Positions 35,108 through 45,301 are shown, counted from the stretch's first letter. The stretch is DNA of 64,000 nt from Telmatobacter sp. DSM 110680 (GCF_039994875.1 NZ_CP121196.1:5923866-5987865); one strand, 5' to 3'. Notes: a model not told the origin generated them from the sequence alone. Numbers and translations are program-made.

Positions 35108-35685
35108 TGTGAATCCTCCATAAGCTCGGTGCGCACTTTCCGCGCCCATCTGATTTGCGCCTCCATACCTTCGATCCCTGACTCGAAGGCCAGCAGGCCA
35201 GTGTGAATCGGATTGCGACCAGGCCTCGCCTTCGCGATCAGGTCGCGCATCTGCGTCCATTTGGTGCGACTCTCTGCCGCATAAATAGCGAGTTCCCGGG
35301 TGAACTGGTCAAGAAACTGGATAGTTGTCACCCGAGGAACATTCCCATCCATAAACGCGAATCGCAGCATCAGTTCCGCTTGCCGTGTTCGCACATCTTC
35401 GGCACCGACAGGAAGCTCCAGCCAAGCGATCAGTACTTTTTTTCCCGCATCCGTTAGCCGGTAATCCTGCTTCCGCCGCGGATCGGCTAAGTCGCCTTTT
35501 GCTGCCGTCGTCTCGATCCATCCCCGTGCTTCAATCCGACGCAGCGCAGGATAGATGGACCCCGGACTGTCGCTATAGTGGCGCATCGCTGTGGTTGCAA
35601 AGGTCTTGCGCAGGTCATAGCCCGATTGCGGCTTTTGCGCAACCAGCCCCAGGAGCGCCATTTCGAGAGTTGAGCAAGCTTTCAT
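35104..35685 (-). CDS. PadR-family transcriptional regulator
   Basis: 193 aa. Winged-helix PadR domain at the N-terminus (LEMALLGLVAQKPQSGYDLR, then SDSPGSIYPALRRIEARGWI) and a helical Vir-type C-terminal dimerisation domain. The start codon lies inside the last bases of a 38-bp perfect palindrome that also covers the promoter, so the mRNA would be leaderless or nearly so and autorepressed. The downstream secreted protein is translationally coupled. Confidence 0.93.
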   Translation of the reverse strand: MKACSTLEMALLGLVAQKPQSGYDLRKTFATTAMRHYSDSPGSIYPALRRIEARGWIETTAAKGDLADPRRKQDYRLTDAGKKVLIAWLELPVGAEDVRTRQAELMLRFAFMDGNVPRVTTIQFLDQFTRELAIYAAESRTKWTQMRDLIAKARPGRNPIHTGLLAFESGIEGMEAQIRWARKVRTELMEDSQ

Positions 35686-35720
35686 AGTACGAAACGTACT
35701 ATAGTACGTTTCGTACTATG
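35683..35720. promoter_or_regulatory. 38-bp perfect palindrome: tandem PadR operators over promoter and start codon
   Basis: Two adjacent dyads, AGTACG-AAA-CGTACT and AGTACG-TTT-CGTACT, together form one perfect palindrome of 38 bp. The last three bases are the padR ATG (35683-35685). The -10 and spacer of the promoter lie inside it. Occupied by a PadR dimer pair, it would block RNA polymerase and initiation together. Confidence 0.88.
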
Positions 35721-35726
35721 TGTCAA
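35698..35726 (-). promoter_or_regulatory. Sigma-70 promoter of the padR operon
   Basis: TTGACA (35721-35726), 17-nt spacer, TATAGT (35698-35703), all read on the minus strand. Both are near consensus. The expected transcription start is only about 5 nt before the ATG. Confidence 0.8.
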
Positions 35727-35864
35727 TCAAAATCAGAGATTTGGGCGTGTTTGCTCAGTCAGAAGGTGAGATGAAAAGAGGCGGAAGATGAAATTTTACG
35801 AACTGACTTCCGTCCGTAGAACCGGAACGAATCGCGACAAATTCGAGGGCGTTTTCACTGCCCG

Positions 35865-37928
35865 TCATTTGCTGTACGCAAGTTCTTCCTTACTGGGCTG
35901 GGCTGTGCGCGATGAAAGGTAAAGCGAGACGACGGTGATGTCATCCGTCTGACCGAAGCGTTGCGCCGTTTGTGCGATGTACCGCGCCGATTCGTTGCTA
36001 ACCTGCTGGGTGCGCTCAAATCCGAACAACTCGCCGTCGGAGTTCGTCGCTTCCACCACACCGTCAGAAAGAAACACGAGCCGGTCGCCACGATTCAGTT
36101 GAAACGTTGCCTGTTCGTACTCCACATCTGCGATTACGCCGAGTGGGAGACTTCCCGATAGCGCAATCTCTCGCCCATCGCGGTAGGGATTGAGATGGCC
36201 TGCGTTGGCGATTGTGATCGTTCCATCAGGGTAGACGCGGGCACAGAGACAGGTGGCGAAACATGGGGCGCAATCCAATTCCTTGACCGCTGTTCCCGGC
36301 GAAGCGACTGCGCCGATCAGGACATGATTGAGATGATTCAGAACCGTCGCGGGATCGTGGGCAAGTTCATTGCGAAGCGCACCAACGAGCGTGCTTGAAT
36401 TCATCGCGGCCTGCAGTCCTTTACCGCTCACGTCTCCCACCACGATGAGCAGAGAATCGTCCTTCAACGGCAGGACCTGGAAGAAGTCTCCGCCGACTCC
36501 GTTGACGGGCAGGTACGCACTTTCGAGCATGAAGTTTCTGTTCGACGGCAGTTGCGTGGGAATCAGGAGAGCCTGCACGCTGCGTGCCGCCGAGATCTCC
36601 GCCGCCGAGCGCTGCTCCTCCTGGCTGATACGCACAAACCGGTAGAGAATCACTGCAATCAAGCTTCCCAGAAACACGGTATAGGCTACGGTCCCGATGC
36701 CGAATTCGATCGGTCCGAAATAAAAGCGATGCGAAGCAAACCGATCGGGCAGCCAATGCCGGCTCGCCGCAAAATCAAGCACCGTATTCGCAGAATCCGC
36801 AGTGGCCGCCAGAAAGAACGGCAGCAGCATCACGCCCGCTTCGCTTCGGCCGGCCCGCCACGCGCGGAACAATAGAACAACGACCAACCCGCAGAACAAG
36901 ACTTCAGAAGCGACCGACAGTATTTGATAGACGAGTATGAGTCGGACAAAGTAGACGAAGGGGACGAGCACCACGCCGATCTGCACTCCACGAATGAACC
37001 TGCGCGATTTCGTTCCCGTGAAATGAAGAACAAACTCCAGTGTGATGGCCATGAAGATGCGGCCGGAGAACATAGTGAAGACGTGGTACATTCCGAGTGG
37101 CATGATCGCGAGCCCGAATGCTGAATCTGCTGCGCCCCCCGCGGCTACTGACAGGCACAGTAACCCCAGCCACAGGTACTCGATATGATTCCGCTGCGCC
37201 AGATATAGAAAGCCACCCAGGATCGCAACGCAGATGAACATGAATGCGACCACCATGTCGGCGATCACATATTCGTCCCACTGATGCCCGATCGCCATCG
37301 AATGCAAAGCGGCCACGTCATCGACCGCGCCGAGTTGCACTTTATCCAGCAGCCCGCGATTAATGGTGACGGTCGGACCGGCCCAGGTTCGAATCGCGAT
37401 TTCTGTCGGCCCTGATCCAGCCGGATTGAACTGAACCACAAACGGTGGCGATTGATACTCCGACGGCGACTCCGTCATGCCCTTGGTGTGGCCTGCCTCG
37501 ATCCCATTTACAAACACGTCAATCTGGCCAACGGAGGTGCCGCTGACCATCAACGAGAGCTGCTGGCCCGATGGAGGATTGCCGATCTGGGCGATCTGTT
37601 GCGGCTGAATCTTCAGCCGGTACCATGCCCAACCGCTGTACGAGTCAATCCCCTGCTCGACTAGAGGAGTGCTCAGGTTGACGACAGGCCAATCGGAGTC
37701 GTTCGATGCCGGATCGGCCCAGCGAAGATCATCCCCTGCATGAAAGCGCCACTGGCCGTCGAGAATCGTAACCGCACGATTTTGGAGAATTGGCCCACTG
37801 CCGAAAGCACTGGCTGCGGGCGGGGATTGTTGCGCAGACAAGGGCGGAGTGCATAAGCAGACGAGCGCCAGCCAGCAGAGGATTGCTCGCGGAAAAGTTC
37901 GCCCCGCCGCTGGTTGATGAATATGCAT
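35865..37928 (-). CDS. 7TM membrane receptor with SpoIIE/RsbU-type PP2C phosphatase domain
   Basis: 687 aa. Signal peptide to about residue 32, a galactose-binding-like jelly roll (~45-200, with GQWRFHAGDDLRWADPAS), about seven membrane helices (~205-425), then a short linker and a SpoIIE-family Ser/Thr phosphatase domain (~455-680) with the metal-binding motifs VNGVGGDFFQV, IVVGDVSGKGLQAAM and LSDGVVEATN. Such proteins sense an extracytoplasmic ligand and dephosphorylate an anti-anti-sigma factor. No sigma/anti-sigma genes are nearby. Confidence 0.9.
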   Translation of the reverse strand: MHIHQPAAGRTFPRAILCWLALVCLCTPPLSAQQSPPAASAFGSGPILQNRAVTILDGQWRFHAGDDLRWADPASNDSDWPVVNLSTPLVEQGIDSYSGWAWYRLKIQPQQIAQIGNPPSGQQLSLMVSGTSVGQIDVFVNGIEAGHTKGMTESPSEYQSPPFVVQFNPAGSGPTEIAIRTWAGPTVTINRGLLDKVQLGAVDDVAALHSMAIGHQWDEYVIADMVVAFMFICVAILGGFLYLAQRNHIEYLWLGLLCLSVAAGGAADSAFGLAIMPLGMYHVFTMFSGRIFMAITLEFVLHFTGTKSRRFIRGVQIGVVLVPFVYFVRLILVYQILSVASEVLFCGLVVVLLFRAWRAGRSEAGVMLLPFFLAATADSANTVLDFAASRHWLPDRFASHRFYFGPIEFGIGTVAYTVFLGSLIAVILYRFVRISQEEQRSAAEISAARSVQALLIPTQLPSNRNFMLESAYLPVNGVGGDFFQVLPLKDDSLLIVVGDVSGKGLQAAMNSSTLVGALRNELAHDPATVLNHLNHVLIGAVASPGTAVKELDCAPCFATCLCARVYPDGTITIANAGHLNPYRDGREIALSGSLPLGVIADVEYEQATFQLNRGDRLVFLSDGVVEATNSDGELFGFERTQQVSNESARYIAQTAQRFGQTDDITVVSLYLSSRTAQPSKEELAYSK

Positions 37929-38037
37929 GCTTCAACAAGAATTAGAGCACGACAGGGATGGAATCTCGGCAGTTCAGGATCGCTTCCATCCCCGTGATGA
38001 TTCAAGGGTATCTACGCAATTCGACCGCTCGCAGTTC

Positions 38038-39114
38038 CTAACCACGCCTTCCGCGCACTGCTTCCTTGGCTTCTGCAGGGCCTGTTGCCGGAACCTCGGG
38101 CACCTCGGCCTTGGCCACTCCAATGCCGAGCTTCTTGCGCACCTCGCCGTCCATCTTGGCGAAGATGTCCTTGTTTTCCTTAAGGAAATTGCGCGTGTTC
38201 TCGCGTCCCTGCCCAATGCGCTCGCCTGAGTAGCTGTACCATGCGCCGGACTTCTCCACGATGTTGTTCGCCACCGCCAAGTCCAGCACGTCGCCTTCGC
38301 GGCTGATGCCTTCGCCGTAGAGGATGTCAAACTCGGCCTCGCGGAATGGAGCGGCTACCTTGTTCTTCACAATCTTTACCTTGGTCCGGTTGCCTGTGAC
38401 TACATCGCCCTCCTTGATGGCGGCGATACGGCGAATGTCGACGCGAACTGAAGAATAAAACTTCAGCGCGCGACCGCCGGTAGTGGTCTCGGGGTTGCCG
38501 AACATGACCCCGATCTTCTCGCGGATCTGGTTGATAAAAATCAGAGAGGTGCGTGACTTTGACACGGTGCCGGTGAGTTTCCTAAGCGCCTGCGACATCA
38601 GTCGCGCCTGCAGGCCCATGTGTGAATCGCCCATTTCGCCATCAAGCTCAGCCTTCGGCACCAGCGCCGCTACCGAGTCCACCACCAGCACATCGATCGC
38701 TCCTGAACGCACCAGCGCTTCGGTGATCTCCAGTGCCTGTTCGCCAGAATCGGGCTGCGAAACCAGCAGGTTATCCACGTCCACGCCCAGCTTCTTCGCA
38801 TACATCGGGTCCAGCGCATGCTCAGCATCCACAAAGGCTGCCAGCCCCCCGCCCCTCTGCGCCTCTGCGATAATCTGCAAGGTAATTGTCGTCTTGCCCG
38901 ACGACTCCGGCCCGAAAATCTCGATCACTCTTCCACGCGGCACGCCGCCCACACCCAGCGCCGCGTCAAAGCTGATCGATCCCGTCGAGATCACCGCGAT
39001 CGGAACCAGCGCTTCCCGCGATCCAAGACGAACGATCGACCCTTTTCCAAACTGCTTTTCAATCTGCGAAAGGGCTAATTCGACTGCTTTTGCGCGCTCG
39101 TCGGCGATAGGCAT
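38038..39114 (-). CDS. recA: RecA recombinase
   Basis: 358 aa from ATG 39114 with GAGGAGAG upstream. The Walker A motif is GPESSGKTT, the Walker B strand is VLVVDSVAALVP, with RALKFYSSVRVDIRR and INQIREKIGVMFG also conserved. Catalyses homologous pairing and activates LexA self-cleavage. The C-terminal tail ends in a basic patch (..AEAKEAVRGRRG). No clear GAAC-N4-GTTC or other SOS box was recognised upstream. Confidence 0.97.
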   Translation of the reverse strand: MPIADERAKAVELALSQIEKQFGKGSIVRLGSREALVPIAVISTGSISFDAALGVGGVPRGRVIEIFGPESSGKTTITLQIIAEAQRGGGLAAFVDAEHALDPMYAKKLGVDVDNLLVSQPDSGEQALEITEALVRSGAIDVLVVDSVAALVPKAELDGEMGDSHMGLQARLMSQALRKLTGTVSKSRTSLIFINQIREKIGVMFGNPETTTGGRALKFYSSVRVDIRRIAAIKEGDVVTGNRTKVKIVKNKVAAPFREAEFDILYGEGISREGDVLDLAVANNIVEKSGAWYSYSGERIGQGRENTRNFLKENKDIFAKMDGEVRKKLGIGVAKAEVPEVPATGPAEAKEAVRGRRG

Positions 39115-39334
39115 AGGTATCTCTCCTCTGGGTATGCTCGCTTGGCGCGGATTGTTGGGAACGACAGAAAACACGCGGCGGCTATTGGTATTTCGAACGG
39201 ATTGTAGCAGGATGCGACACTCAATAGATACATAAAAAGCGAAGAAAAGGTGAAGCTTTAGGCACCCCTGTGGCCGCCATCACGTTGCAATTTGCGCAAT
39301 CTCTTTTTTGGACTTTCGGCCGGAGAAACCCTAT

Positions 39335-39631
39335 TCAGACGGTGTAGGCGCCAATGCGTGTTTCGCGCGAAGTCAGCGCATCGCAAGTGCGATCGAGAGA
39401 TTCGTAAGCAGCATCGTTCTCTTTTCTGAAATTGCGGAAGGCTTGCTCGCTGGCCCAGCGATCGATCGTCATATACGAACCTTGAACGTAAGCGTCCCGC
39501 AACAGCTCAGTTCCAAGGTAGTCCGGCGAACTGCGAAAGAGCTGCGCCCAATTCCCATCAGGACCATACGCGGTCTCAAAAGCAGATATCTTTTCCTCGG
39601 CAATCTCAAACTGCCACACCACCACGAACAT
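39335..39631 (-). CDS. Antibiotic-biosynthesis-monooxygenase (ABM) domain protein
   Basis: 98 aa, one ferredoxin-like ABM domain (FVVVWQFEIAEEKISAFETA, then DRWASEQAFRNFRKEND). ABM proteins are small dimers, some of them heme- or quinone-degrading monooxygenases; most are uncharacterised. It lies between recA and the ADOP permease; no partner gene is evident. Confidence 0.78.
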   Translation of the reverse strand: MFVVVWQFEIAEEKISAFETAYGPDGNWAQLFRSSPDYLGTELLRDAYVQGSYMTIDRWASEQAFRNFRKENDAAYESLDRTCDALTSRETRIGAYTV

Positions 39632-39730
39632 GCGCCCTCAATTTCTTCTTCAATGTTAGCGCAAAGGGACGCCATGCTCATGCGCGGGAATGCTGAGAAT
39701 CTACCTCCCTCTCGAAGAACGAAAGCCTGC

Positions 39731-42148
39731 TCACTCCTCTCGCATCAGGATGACCGGATTCACGCCAAGCGCCTTCTGCGCCGGCATCCACGCAGCCGCG
39801 AGCCCCAGCAGAAGCATGGTGAACACAACTCCGGCCAGAACCACGGGGTCGTTTGGCGAGGCCTGATAGACGATGAAGGACAACACCTTCGTCGCCAGCA
39901 GTCCGAGAGCAAGCCCCACGAGTGAACCCACCGAAAGAAGCATGAACGCGCGACCCAGGGCTGCACGGAGCACCCTCTTCCTGCTCGCGCCGAGCGCCAT
40001 GCGGATTCCTAGTTCGCGCAACCGCTTGCACACCGTGTACGAAGCCATGCCAAAAATTCCGGTCACCGCGAGCATAGCCCCCAGAAGGCCCAGCACGCCG
40101 AGCGCTACCGACGCCACCCGTGCGGCAAATAACGCTGAACCCATCGCGTCGGTCCACGGCCTGACAGCAAGAGGCATCGCCGAATCGAGCCCGTGCAAAG
40201 CCTTCTCCAGCGCCGCCGAAATCTCCTGGGGATCGCGGTTTGATCGCACCAACAGCCACGTATTGCTCGACCGCTCTTGCAGAAACGAGAAAAACATCGC
40301 TGGCTGCTGATCCTCGGTGAGTGTGCGGTACTTTCCGTCTTCTACAACGCCAACTACTTCCGCACGCTGACCGCCATTGAACTTGAAATGCCCGCCAATC
40401 GCTTTGCTTACCGAACCAAAAACCTTGACCGCAAATTGCCGGTTGACGAGCGCCACCTTCGGCGCCTTCGCGTCGTCCTGCATCCTCAGGTCTCTGCCTG
40501 CCAACAGGGTTGTGCCTGCCGCTTGGATGTAGCCCCGCGAAATGTGATAATCCATCGCATCCGCAGCCACATTCGTCGGACGGTAGTCCGTGGTGCTGTC
40601 GGCGTAGACGAACGAGTCTCCGCCCTCCAGGCCTAGTGGAAGGTGGTCCACATAGCCAGCAGCCGTCGCGCCCGGAATGCTCTCGGCCGCTTCCAGCATG
40701 CGCTGCTGCATCTGCAGTTCCCGGTCGTCTGTGTATCCGGACATGTGCAGTTCAGTCCCAGCCAGCGTGACGTTCTGCGGCACAAATCCAAAGTTGCTAT
40801 GCATCGAACGCGCCAGTCCACGTACCGCCACCAGCGACGAGGTCACCAGCACCGCGCAAATCGAAATCTGCACCGCCAGCAGAACGTCGCGCAACGTAAA
40901 CCGCCGCAACCCGCCGACACCTGCCGCACCGGTGCGAATCACCTGCCACGGATCGGACCTCAGCACCTGCCGCACCGGCACCATCCCGAAAAGCAAGCCA
41001 CTCGCCAGCGCCAGCACGAGCGCCACCACGTAGGTGGCTGTATCCGGATTCACCGGCACATTGATCGGCGTATCAGGAATCGGCTGCCAAGTACTGAGAA
41101 TGCGCAATATCACGACGCCACCCGCGAGGCCGATTGCTCCACCGGCCAGCGAAACCATCACCGCCTCCGTCAGTAGTTGCCGCAGAATCATGCCGCGTCG
41201 CGATCCCAGTGCCAGCCGCAACGCCGTTTCCTTCGCGCGATCCGCCGCACGCGCCGCAAAAAGGCTTCCCAGGTTTGCGCACGCCGCCAGCAGGATCAGA
41301 CCCGCCAGCAGCATCAGTCCCGCCATGAACGCTCGCGCCGGACCACCCAGCATATCCCCGATCAACCCGGGCCGCGCCAGGGTGAACTTCACACCATCGT
41401 CATCGCCGGGATAGGTCTTCGATAGCCAGCCTCCAAGAGCATTTAGGTCGGCCGTCGCCTGCGCTGCCGTGACTCCCGGTTTCAGTCTTCCCACCACAAA
41501 CCCGTTGTGATTGCCGCGTTGTTTGAGTACGTCGTAACCCTCGATCGTGGGCTGCTGTGTCATCGGAATCCACATTGCCGGCGCAAAAAACAACTCAGTA
41601 CCGCGAAATTCCGCGGGCGCTACTCCGATGATCGTGAGTTGATGCTTGTTGATCTTGACCGTCCGTCCCACGACGCTTGCATCGCCATGAAAGTAGCCAT
41701 GCCAGTACGCATAACTCAACACCACATACGGCGCGCTGCCGGCCCCCTGCTCATCGCTGGCGTGATAGAAGCGGCCGAGATAGGGCTGAATTCCCAAGGC
41801 GTCAAAATAGTTTCCACTCGCCATGTAAGGCCACGCGGTCGATGGACTGCCGCCAACATCCACCCCGACCGGGCCCATGATCTGGGTCATCACCATGCTG
41901 TCGAAGGTCCGGTTCCGGTCGCGCATATCCACGTAGTCGGGATAGGAATGCGATGGATACTGAAAGCGCTGCACCTCGTAGAGATTCTGCGCATTTGGCA
42001 ATTTCACCGGCCGCAGCACCACCGCATTCAGGATGCTGAATACCACCGCGTTCGCTCCAATGCCCAGCGCCAGCGTCACGATCGCCGTGATTGCAAACCC
42101 AGGAGACTTCCACAACTTCCGAAATGCAACTCTCAGATCGCCTGTCAT
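39731..42148 (-). CDS. ADOP-type duplicated FtsX/MacB permease
   Basis: 805 aa. The start is typical of the family (LRVAFRKLWKSPGFAITAIV then TLALGIGANAVVFSILNAVV). Layout: helix 1, MacB periplasmic core (~50-250), three-helix FtsX domain (~270-400), a second periplasmic core (~440-640) and a second FtsX domain (~680-800), with eight helices expected. The orphan permeases with duplicated FtsX units are very common in Acidobacteriota and lack a neighbouring ATPase, as here. Often preceded by a PadR gene; this one is not. Confidence 0.9.
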   Translation of the reverse strand: MTGDLRVAFRKLWKSPGFAITAIVTLALGIGANAVVFSILNAVVLRPVKLPNAQNLYEVQRFQYPSHSYPDYVDMRDRNRTFDSMVMTQIMGPVGVDVGGSPSTAWPYMASGNYFDALGIQPYLGRFYHASDEQGAGSAPYVVLSYAYWHGYFHGDASVVGRTVKINKHQLTIIGVAPAEFRGTELFFAPAMWIPMTQQPTIEGYDVLKQRGNHNGFVVGRLKPGVTAAQATADLNALGGWLSKTYPGDDDGVKFTLARPGLIGDMLGGPARAFMAGLMLLAGLILLAACANLGSLFAARAADRAKETALRLALGSRRGMILRQLLTEAVMVSLAGGAIGLAGGVVILRILSTWQPIPDTPINVPVNPDTATYVVALVLALASGLLFGMVPVRQVLRSDPWQVIRTGAAGVGGLRRFTLRDVLLAVQISICAVLVTSSLVAVRGLARSMHSNFGFVPQNVTLAGTELHMSGYTDDRELQMQQRMLEAAESIPGATAAGYVDHLPLGLEGGDSFVYADSTTDYRPTNVAADAMDYHISRGYIQAAGTTLLAGRDLRMQDDAKAPKVALVNRQFAVKVFGSVSKAIGGHFKFNGGQRAEVVGVVEDGKYRTLTEDQQPAMFFSFLQERSSNTWLLVRSNRDPQEISAALEKALHGLDSAMPLAVRPWTDAMGSALFAARVASVALGVLGLLGAMLAVTGIFGMASYTVCKRLRELGIRMALGASRKRVLRAALGRAFMLLSVGSLVGLALGLLATKVLSFIVYQASPNDPVVLAGVVFTMLLLGLAAAWMPAQKALGVNPVILMREE

Positions 42149-42258
42149 TTTGGTAGCCCTTGCTAAGAACTACGGCAGCGTTTGCCTGACGGTTCCCCTT
42201 AAATCGAATGTTCCCTGTCGTTCCGCTGTTCCTGGTCTGTTTGGGAATTGCACTTTAT

Positions 42259-45200
42259 CTACCCGCCGCACGCGCAGCTTCGCGCCAGTAGTTCCGCAAA
42301 ATGCAGGGCCTGCTTGTTCCCGAGTTGCTGAATCTGCTCGCGACAGCTGAAACCATCGGCCAGCAGGACCGTCATCGGGCCAGCGGCTTCGACTGCCGGC
42401 AAGAGTCCATCACTCGCAATCGCTTTCGACACTTCAAACTTCTCAGCCTCGAAGCCGAACGGCCCTGCCATGCCGCAGCAGCCTGCCTTGATCGCCTCCA
42501 CATTCGCGCCCGCGCGACGCAGCAGCGCAATCTCGTTGGCTGGTCCACCGAAGACTGCCTTGTGATGGCAGTGACCGTGGACCAGGACATGCGCGCCCTC
42601 CAGCCGGCTCGGCACCCAGTCCGAAGCATGCTCAGCGAGCCAGTCGGCCAGCAGCCAGACCTGTTCGCTCATGCGCGTGGCCCGATCGTCGTCGGGAAAA
42701 AACTCAAGCAACTCGTCCTTGAAAACACTGGCACAACTCGGCTCGAGAAAAATGATTGGAGTTCGAGCCTCAATCCGCGCCTCCATTCGATTCAGCACCT
42801 CTTTGAGATATGCCCGCGCATGATCGAGAAAGCCAAAATCGTAGAGAGGACGCCCGCAACAGATGTGCCGCTGCTCGGTCTCAACGATGAAGCCTGCGGC
42901 ATTCAGAACAGACTCAGCCGCAACCAGCGTCTGCGGATGATAGTAGTTATTCCATGTATCGGGCCAAAGAAAAACCTGTTTTTGGGCGGATGATCCATCA
43001 GGGGCCGAAGCCCCGTCCTTATCGGCTGGCCGTTCGGCACGACTGAAGTAATGCCCAGATACGAAACTTTGCTGCGCAAGCCGGGGCAGCGCACGCTGTG
43101 GAGCGACGCCGGCGATGCGTTTAATGAGCGGACCGGTGAGGCCGCCGGTCAGGATAGCGTTTGTCATCCCCGGCGTGATCGAACCCATCCGCGCCAGCTT
43201 ATCTGCGAAACCGAAGACATAATGACGTAGCGGATGCATCCGTCCCTTATAGTGCTGTGCCAGAAACTCGGCCTTGTATGCGGCCATATCCACCTGCACC
43301 GGGCACTCCGTCTTGCAGGCTTTGCAACTCAAGCACAAGTCAAGCGCCTCGTGCACCGCCTCGCTTTGGAACCCCTCAGAGTGAAGTGACCCGGCCAGCA
43401 TCTCCCACAACAGATGTGCGCGACCACGCGTGGAGTGTTTTTCGTCGCCCGTGGCGCGATAGCTGGGACACATGACGCCGCTATCGGTCTTCCGGCAGGC
43501 GCCCACTCCGACGCAACGCTCGGTTGCGGTCTCCAACGAACCGCCGTCGCGAGCGAATGCAAAATGCGGCTTGAAACCCGCGGTCGCACTTTCATCCGCG
43601 CCTTTTTTCTGGCGCGGAACTGCCGAAGGTAATTGGCCCCGCCGCAAGTGACCCTTTCTTAGGTTCTCGATCGGGTCGTAGACGCGCACGGCATCGATCA
43701 GCTTGCCGGGGTTCATCCGATTGTCCGGATCCCAGAGCGTCTTAAACTCCCGGAACGCCTGCATCAGTTCCGGCCCGAACATTTTCGGCAACAACGCAGC
43801 ACGCGCCTGCCCGTCGCCGTGTTCACCGCTTAGCGATCCGCCGAAATCGAGCACTACATCGGTTGCGCGATCCAGGAACTCGCGGAAGTTGCGCAGTCCT
43901 TCTTCACTGCGGAAATCGAAGTTGATGCGCATGTGCACGCAACCCTGGCCGTAGTGTCCATAGAGAGGAGTGGAATAGCCATACTCCGCCATCAGCTTTG
44001 AAATGGCGCGTAGATAGTCGCCCAATTTTTCCGGCGGCACGGCTGCATCTTCCCAGCCCTCCCAGCGATCCGGCTCGCCCGGGACGAATACCACCGCTCC
44101 GAGCGCCGATTCGCGGACGTACCACACGCTGGCCGCTTCGGCTGGAGTGCAAATATGTGCAACCGGAGGGTTGCGCCAGCTTTGACATGCACGCGCCAGC
44201 GCCTCCGCTTTTGCTTGCGCCTCTTCCGCGGTCCACGCACCCATTTCCACCAGCAGAAATCCGACTCCTGGCGGTAACTGATCGAGTTCCTTGAGCGCCA
44301 GTCCTTTGCGCCGCATGAACTGCACCAGAAGATGATCGAATCCTTCGAGGCCGATCGGCTTATGCTCCAGCGCAAGCGGAACGGAATCTGCCGCCACAAA
44401 CGGATCATCGAATCCCAGCACTGTGAGAACGCGATACGGCGGACTCGCCGTGAGATTCAGAGTTGCCGACAATACGGTTGCGCAGGTTCCCTCGCTGCCT
44501 ACCAGCGCCCGCGCTACGTTGAATCCATTCTCCGGAAGCAACTCGTCGAGGTTGTATCCGGAGACGCGCCGCGGAATGCGCGGAAATTTCGCGCGCACGA
44601 GATCGGAGTAACGATCTCGAATCCGCATCAGCCCTGCGTATATCTCGCCTTTCCGGCCGCCCGCGCGAATGATGCTCTGAAGCTGCTCTTCACGCGTGCG
44701 GCCCACCGTCATGCGAGTGCCATCGTAGAGCACTACGTCGAGGCTTTCCACGTTGTCCACGGTCTTGCCGCCGAGCAGCCCATGGACGCCGCAGCTGTTG
44801 TTGCCGATCATTCCGCCGAGCGTGCAACGCGAGTGAGTTGCCGGGTCCGGTGCATATGTGAGGTGATGTTTCTCCGCTGCGTCGCGGAGCCGGTCCAGCA
44901 CAATGCCCGGTTGAACGACCGCAATCTTCGCGTCAGGATTAATCGAGCTTAGCCCATTCATGTATCGCGAAAAATCAAAGATCACGGCGACATTCGCGCC
45001 TTGACCCGAGAGGCTTGTGCCGCCGCCACGCGGCAGGACGGCGGCACCCACTGCGCGGCACTCCGCGAGAGCCGCTTCTACATCGGCTTCATCGCGTGGC
45101 AGGATAACGCCAATAGGTAACTGCCGGTAATTTGACGCATCGGTCGCGTATAGCGCGCGAGAACCAGCGTCGAAGAGCACATCGCCGCGAAGCCGGGTTT

Positions 45201-45282
45201 TCAGTCTCGCTTCCAGCTCGCGATGCTTGCTGAAGCTTTCGTGATCAAGGCGGGGCTGGTTGAGAATCGTGAAAACGTCCAC
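42259..45282 (-). CDS. FAD-binding/Fe-S 2-hydroxyacid dehydrogenase (D-lactate/glycolate oxidase type)
   Basis: 1007 aa, GTG start. N-terminal FAD-binding-4 domain (~40-260: PRGGGTSLSGQGANVAVIF, GMIGNNSCGVHGLLGG), FAD-oxidase C-terminal domain (~290-540), then Fe-S segments (CVGVGACRKTDSGVMCPSY; CLSCKACKTECPV) and two CCG half-cluster motifs (ICCGRPLYDFG, GCCGMAGPFGFE). This is the fused GlcD/GlcF-like or Dld-II arrangement that oxidises D-2-hydroxyacids and passes electrons to the membrane. The exact substrate is open. It lies 19 bp from the lipoprotein gene upstream. Confidence 0.92.
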   Translation of the reverse strand: MDVFTILNQPRLDHESFSKHRELEARLKTRLRGDVLFDAGSRALYATDASNYRQLPIGVILPRDEADVEAALAECRAVGAAVLPRGGGTSLSGQGANVAVIFDFSRYMNGLSSINPDAKIAVVQPGIVLDRLRDAAEKHHLTYAPDPATHSRCTLGGMIGNNSCGVHGLLGGKTVDNVESLDVVLYDGTRMTVGRTREEQLQSIIRAGGRKGEIYAGLMRIRDRYSDLVRAKFPRIPRRVSGYNLDELLPENGFNVARALVGSEGTCATVLSATLNLTASPPYRVLTVLGFDDPFVAADSVPLALEHKPIGLEGFDHLLVQFMRRKGLALKELDQLPPGVGFLLVEMGAWTAEEAQAKAEALARACQSWRNPPVAHICTPAEAASVWYVRESALGAVVFVPGEPDRWEGWEDAAVPPEKLGDYLRAISKLMAEYGYSTPLYGHYGQGCVHMRINFDFRSEEGLRNFREFLDRATDVVLDFGGSLSGEHGDGQARAALLPKMFGPELMQAFREFKTLWDPDNRMNPGKLIDAVRVYDPIENLRKGHLRRGQLPSAVPRQKKGADESATAGFKPHFAFARDGGSLETATERCVGVGACRKTDSGVMCPSYRATGDEKHSTRGRAHLLWEMLAGSLHSEGFQSEAVHEALDLCLSCKACKTECPVQVDMAAYKAEFLAQHYKGRMHPLRHYVFGFADKLARMGSITPGMTNAILTGGLTGPLIKRIAGVAPQRALPRLAQQSFVSGHYFSRAERPADKDGASAPDGSSAQKQVFLWPDTWNNYYHPQTLVAAESVLNAAGFIVETEQRHICCGRPLYDFGFLDHARAYLKEVLNRMEARIEARTPIIFLEPSCASVFKDELLEFFPDDDRATRMSEQVWLLADWLAEHASDWVPSRLEGAHVLVHGHCHHKAVFGGPANEIALLRRAGANVEAIKAGCCGMAGPFGFEAEKFEVSKAIASDGLLPAVEAAGPMTVLLADGFSCREQIQQLGNKQALHFAELLARSCACGG

Positions 45283-45301
45283 GTGGGAATAGTAGCGCGA
45301 C

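Noticed and set aside
35788..35922. 44-codon plus-strand frame overlapping the end of the phosphatase gene
   Set aside because: Antisense to a well-supported gene over half its length and no conserved features could be judged; only a weak GGAAG precedes it.
39115..39334. Possible SOS box upstream of recA
   Set aside because: Isolated GAAC and GTTC words occur but not as GAAC-N4-GTTC or another recognised LexA site, so no operator was called.
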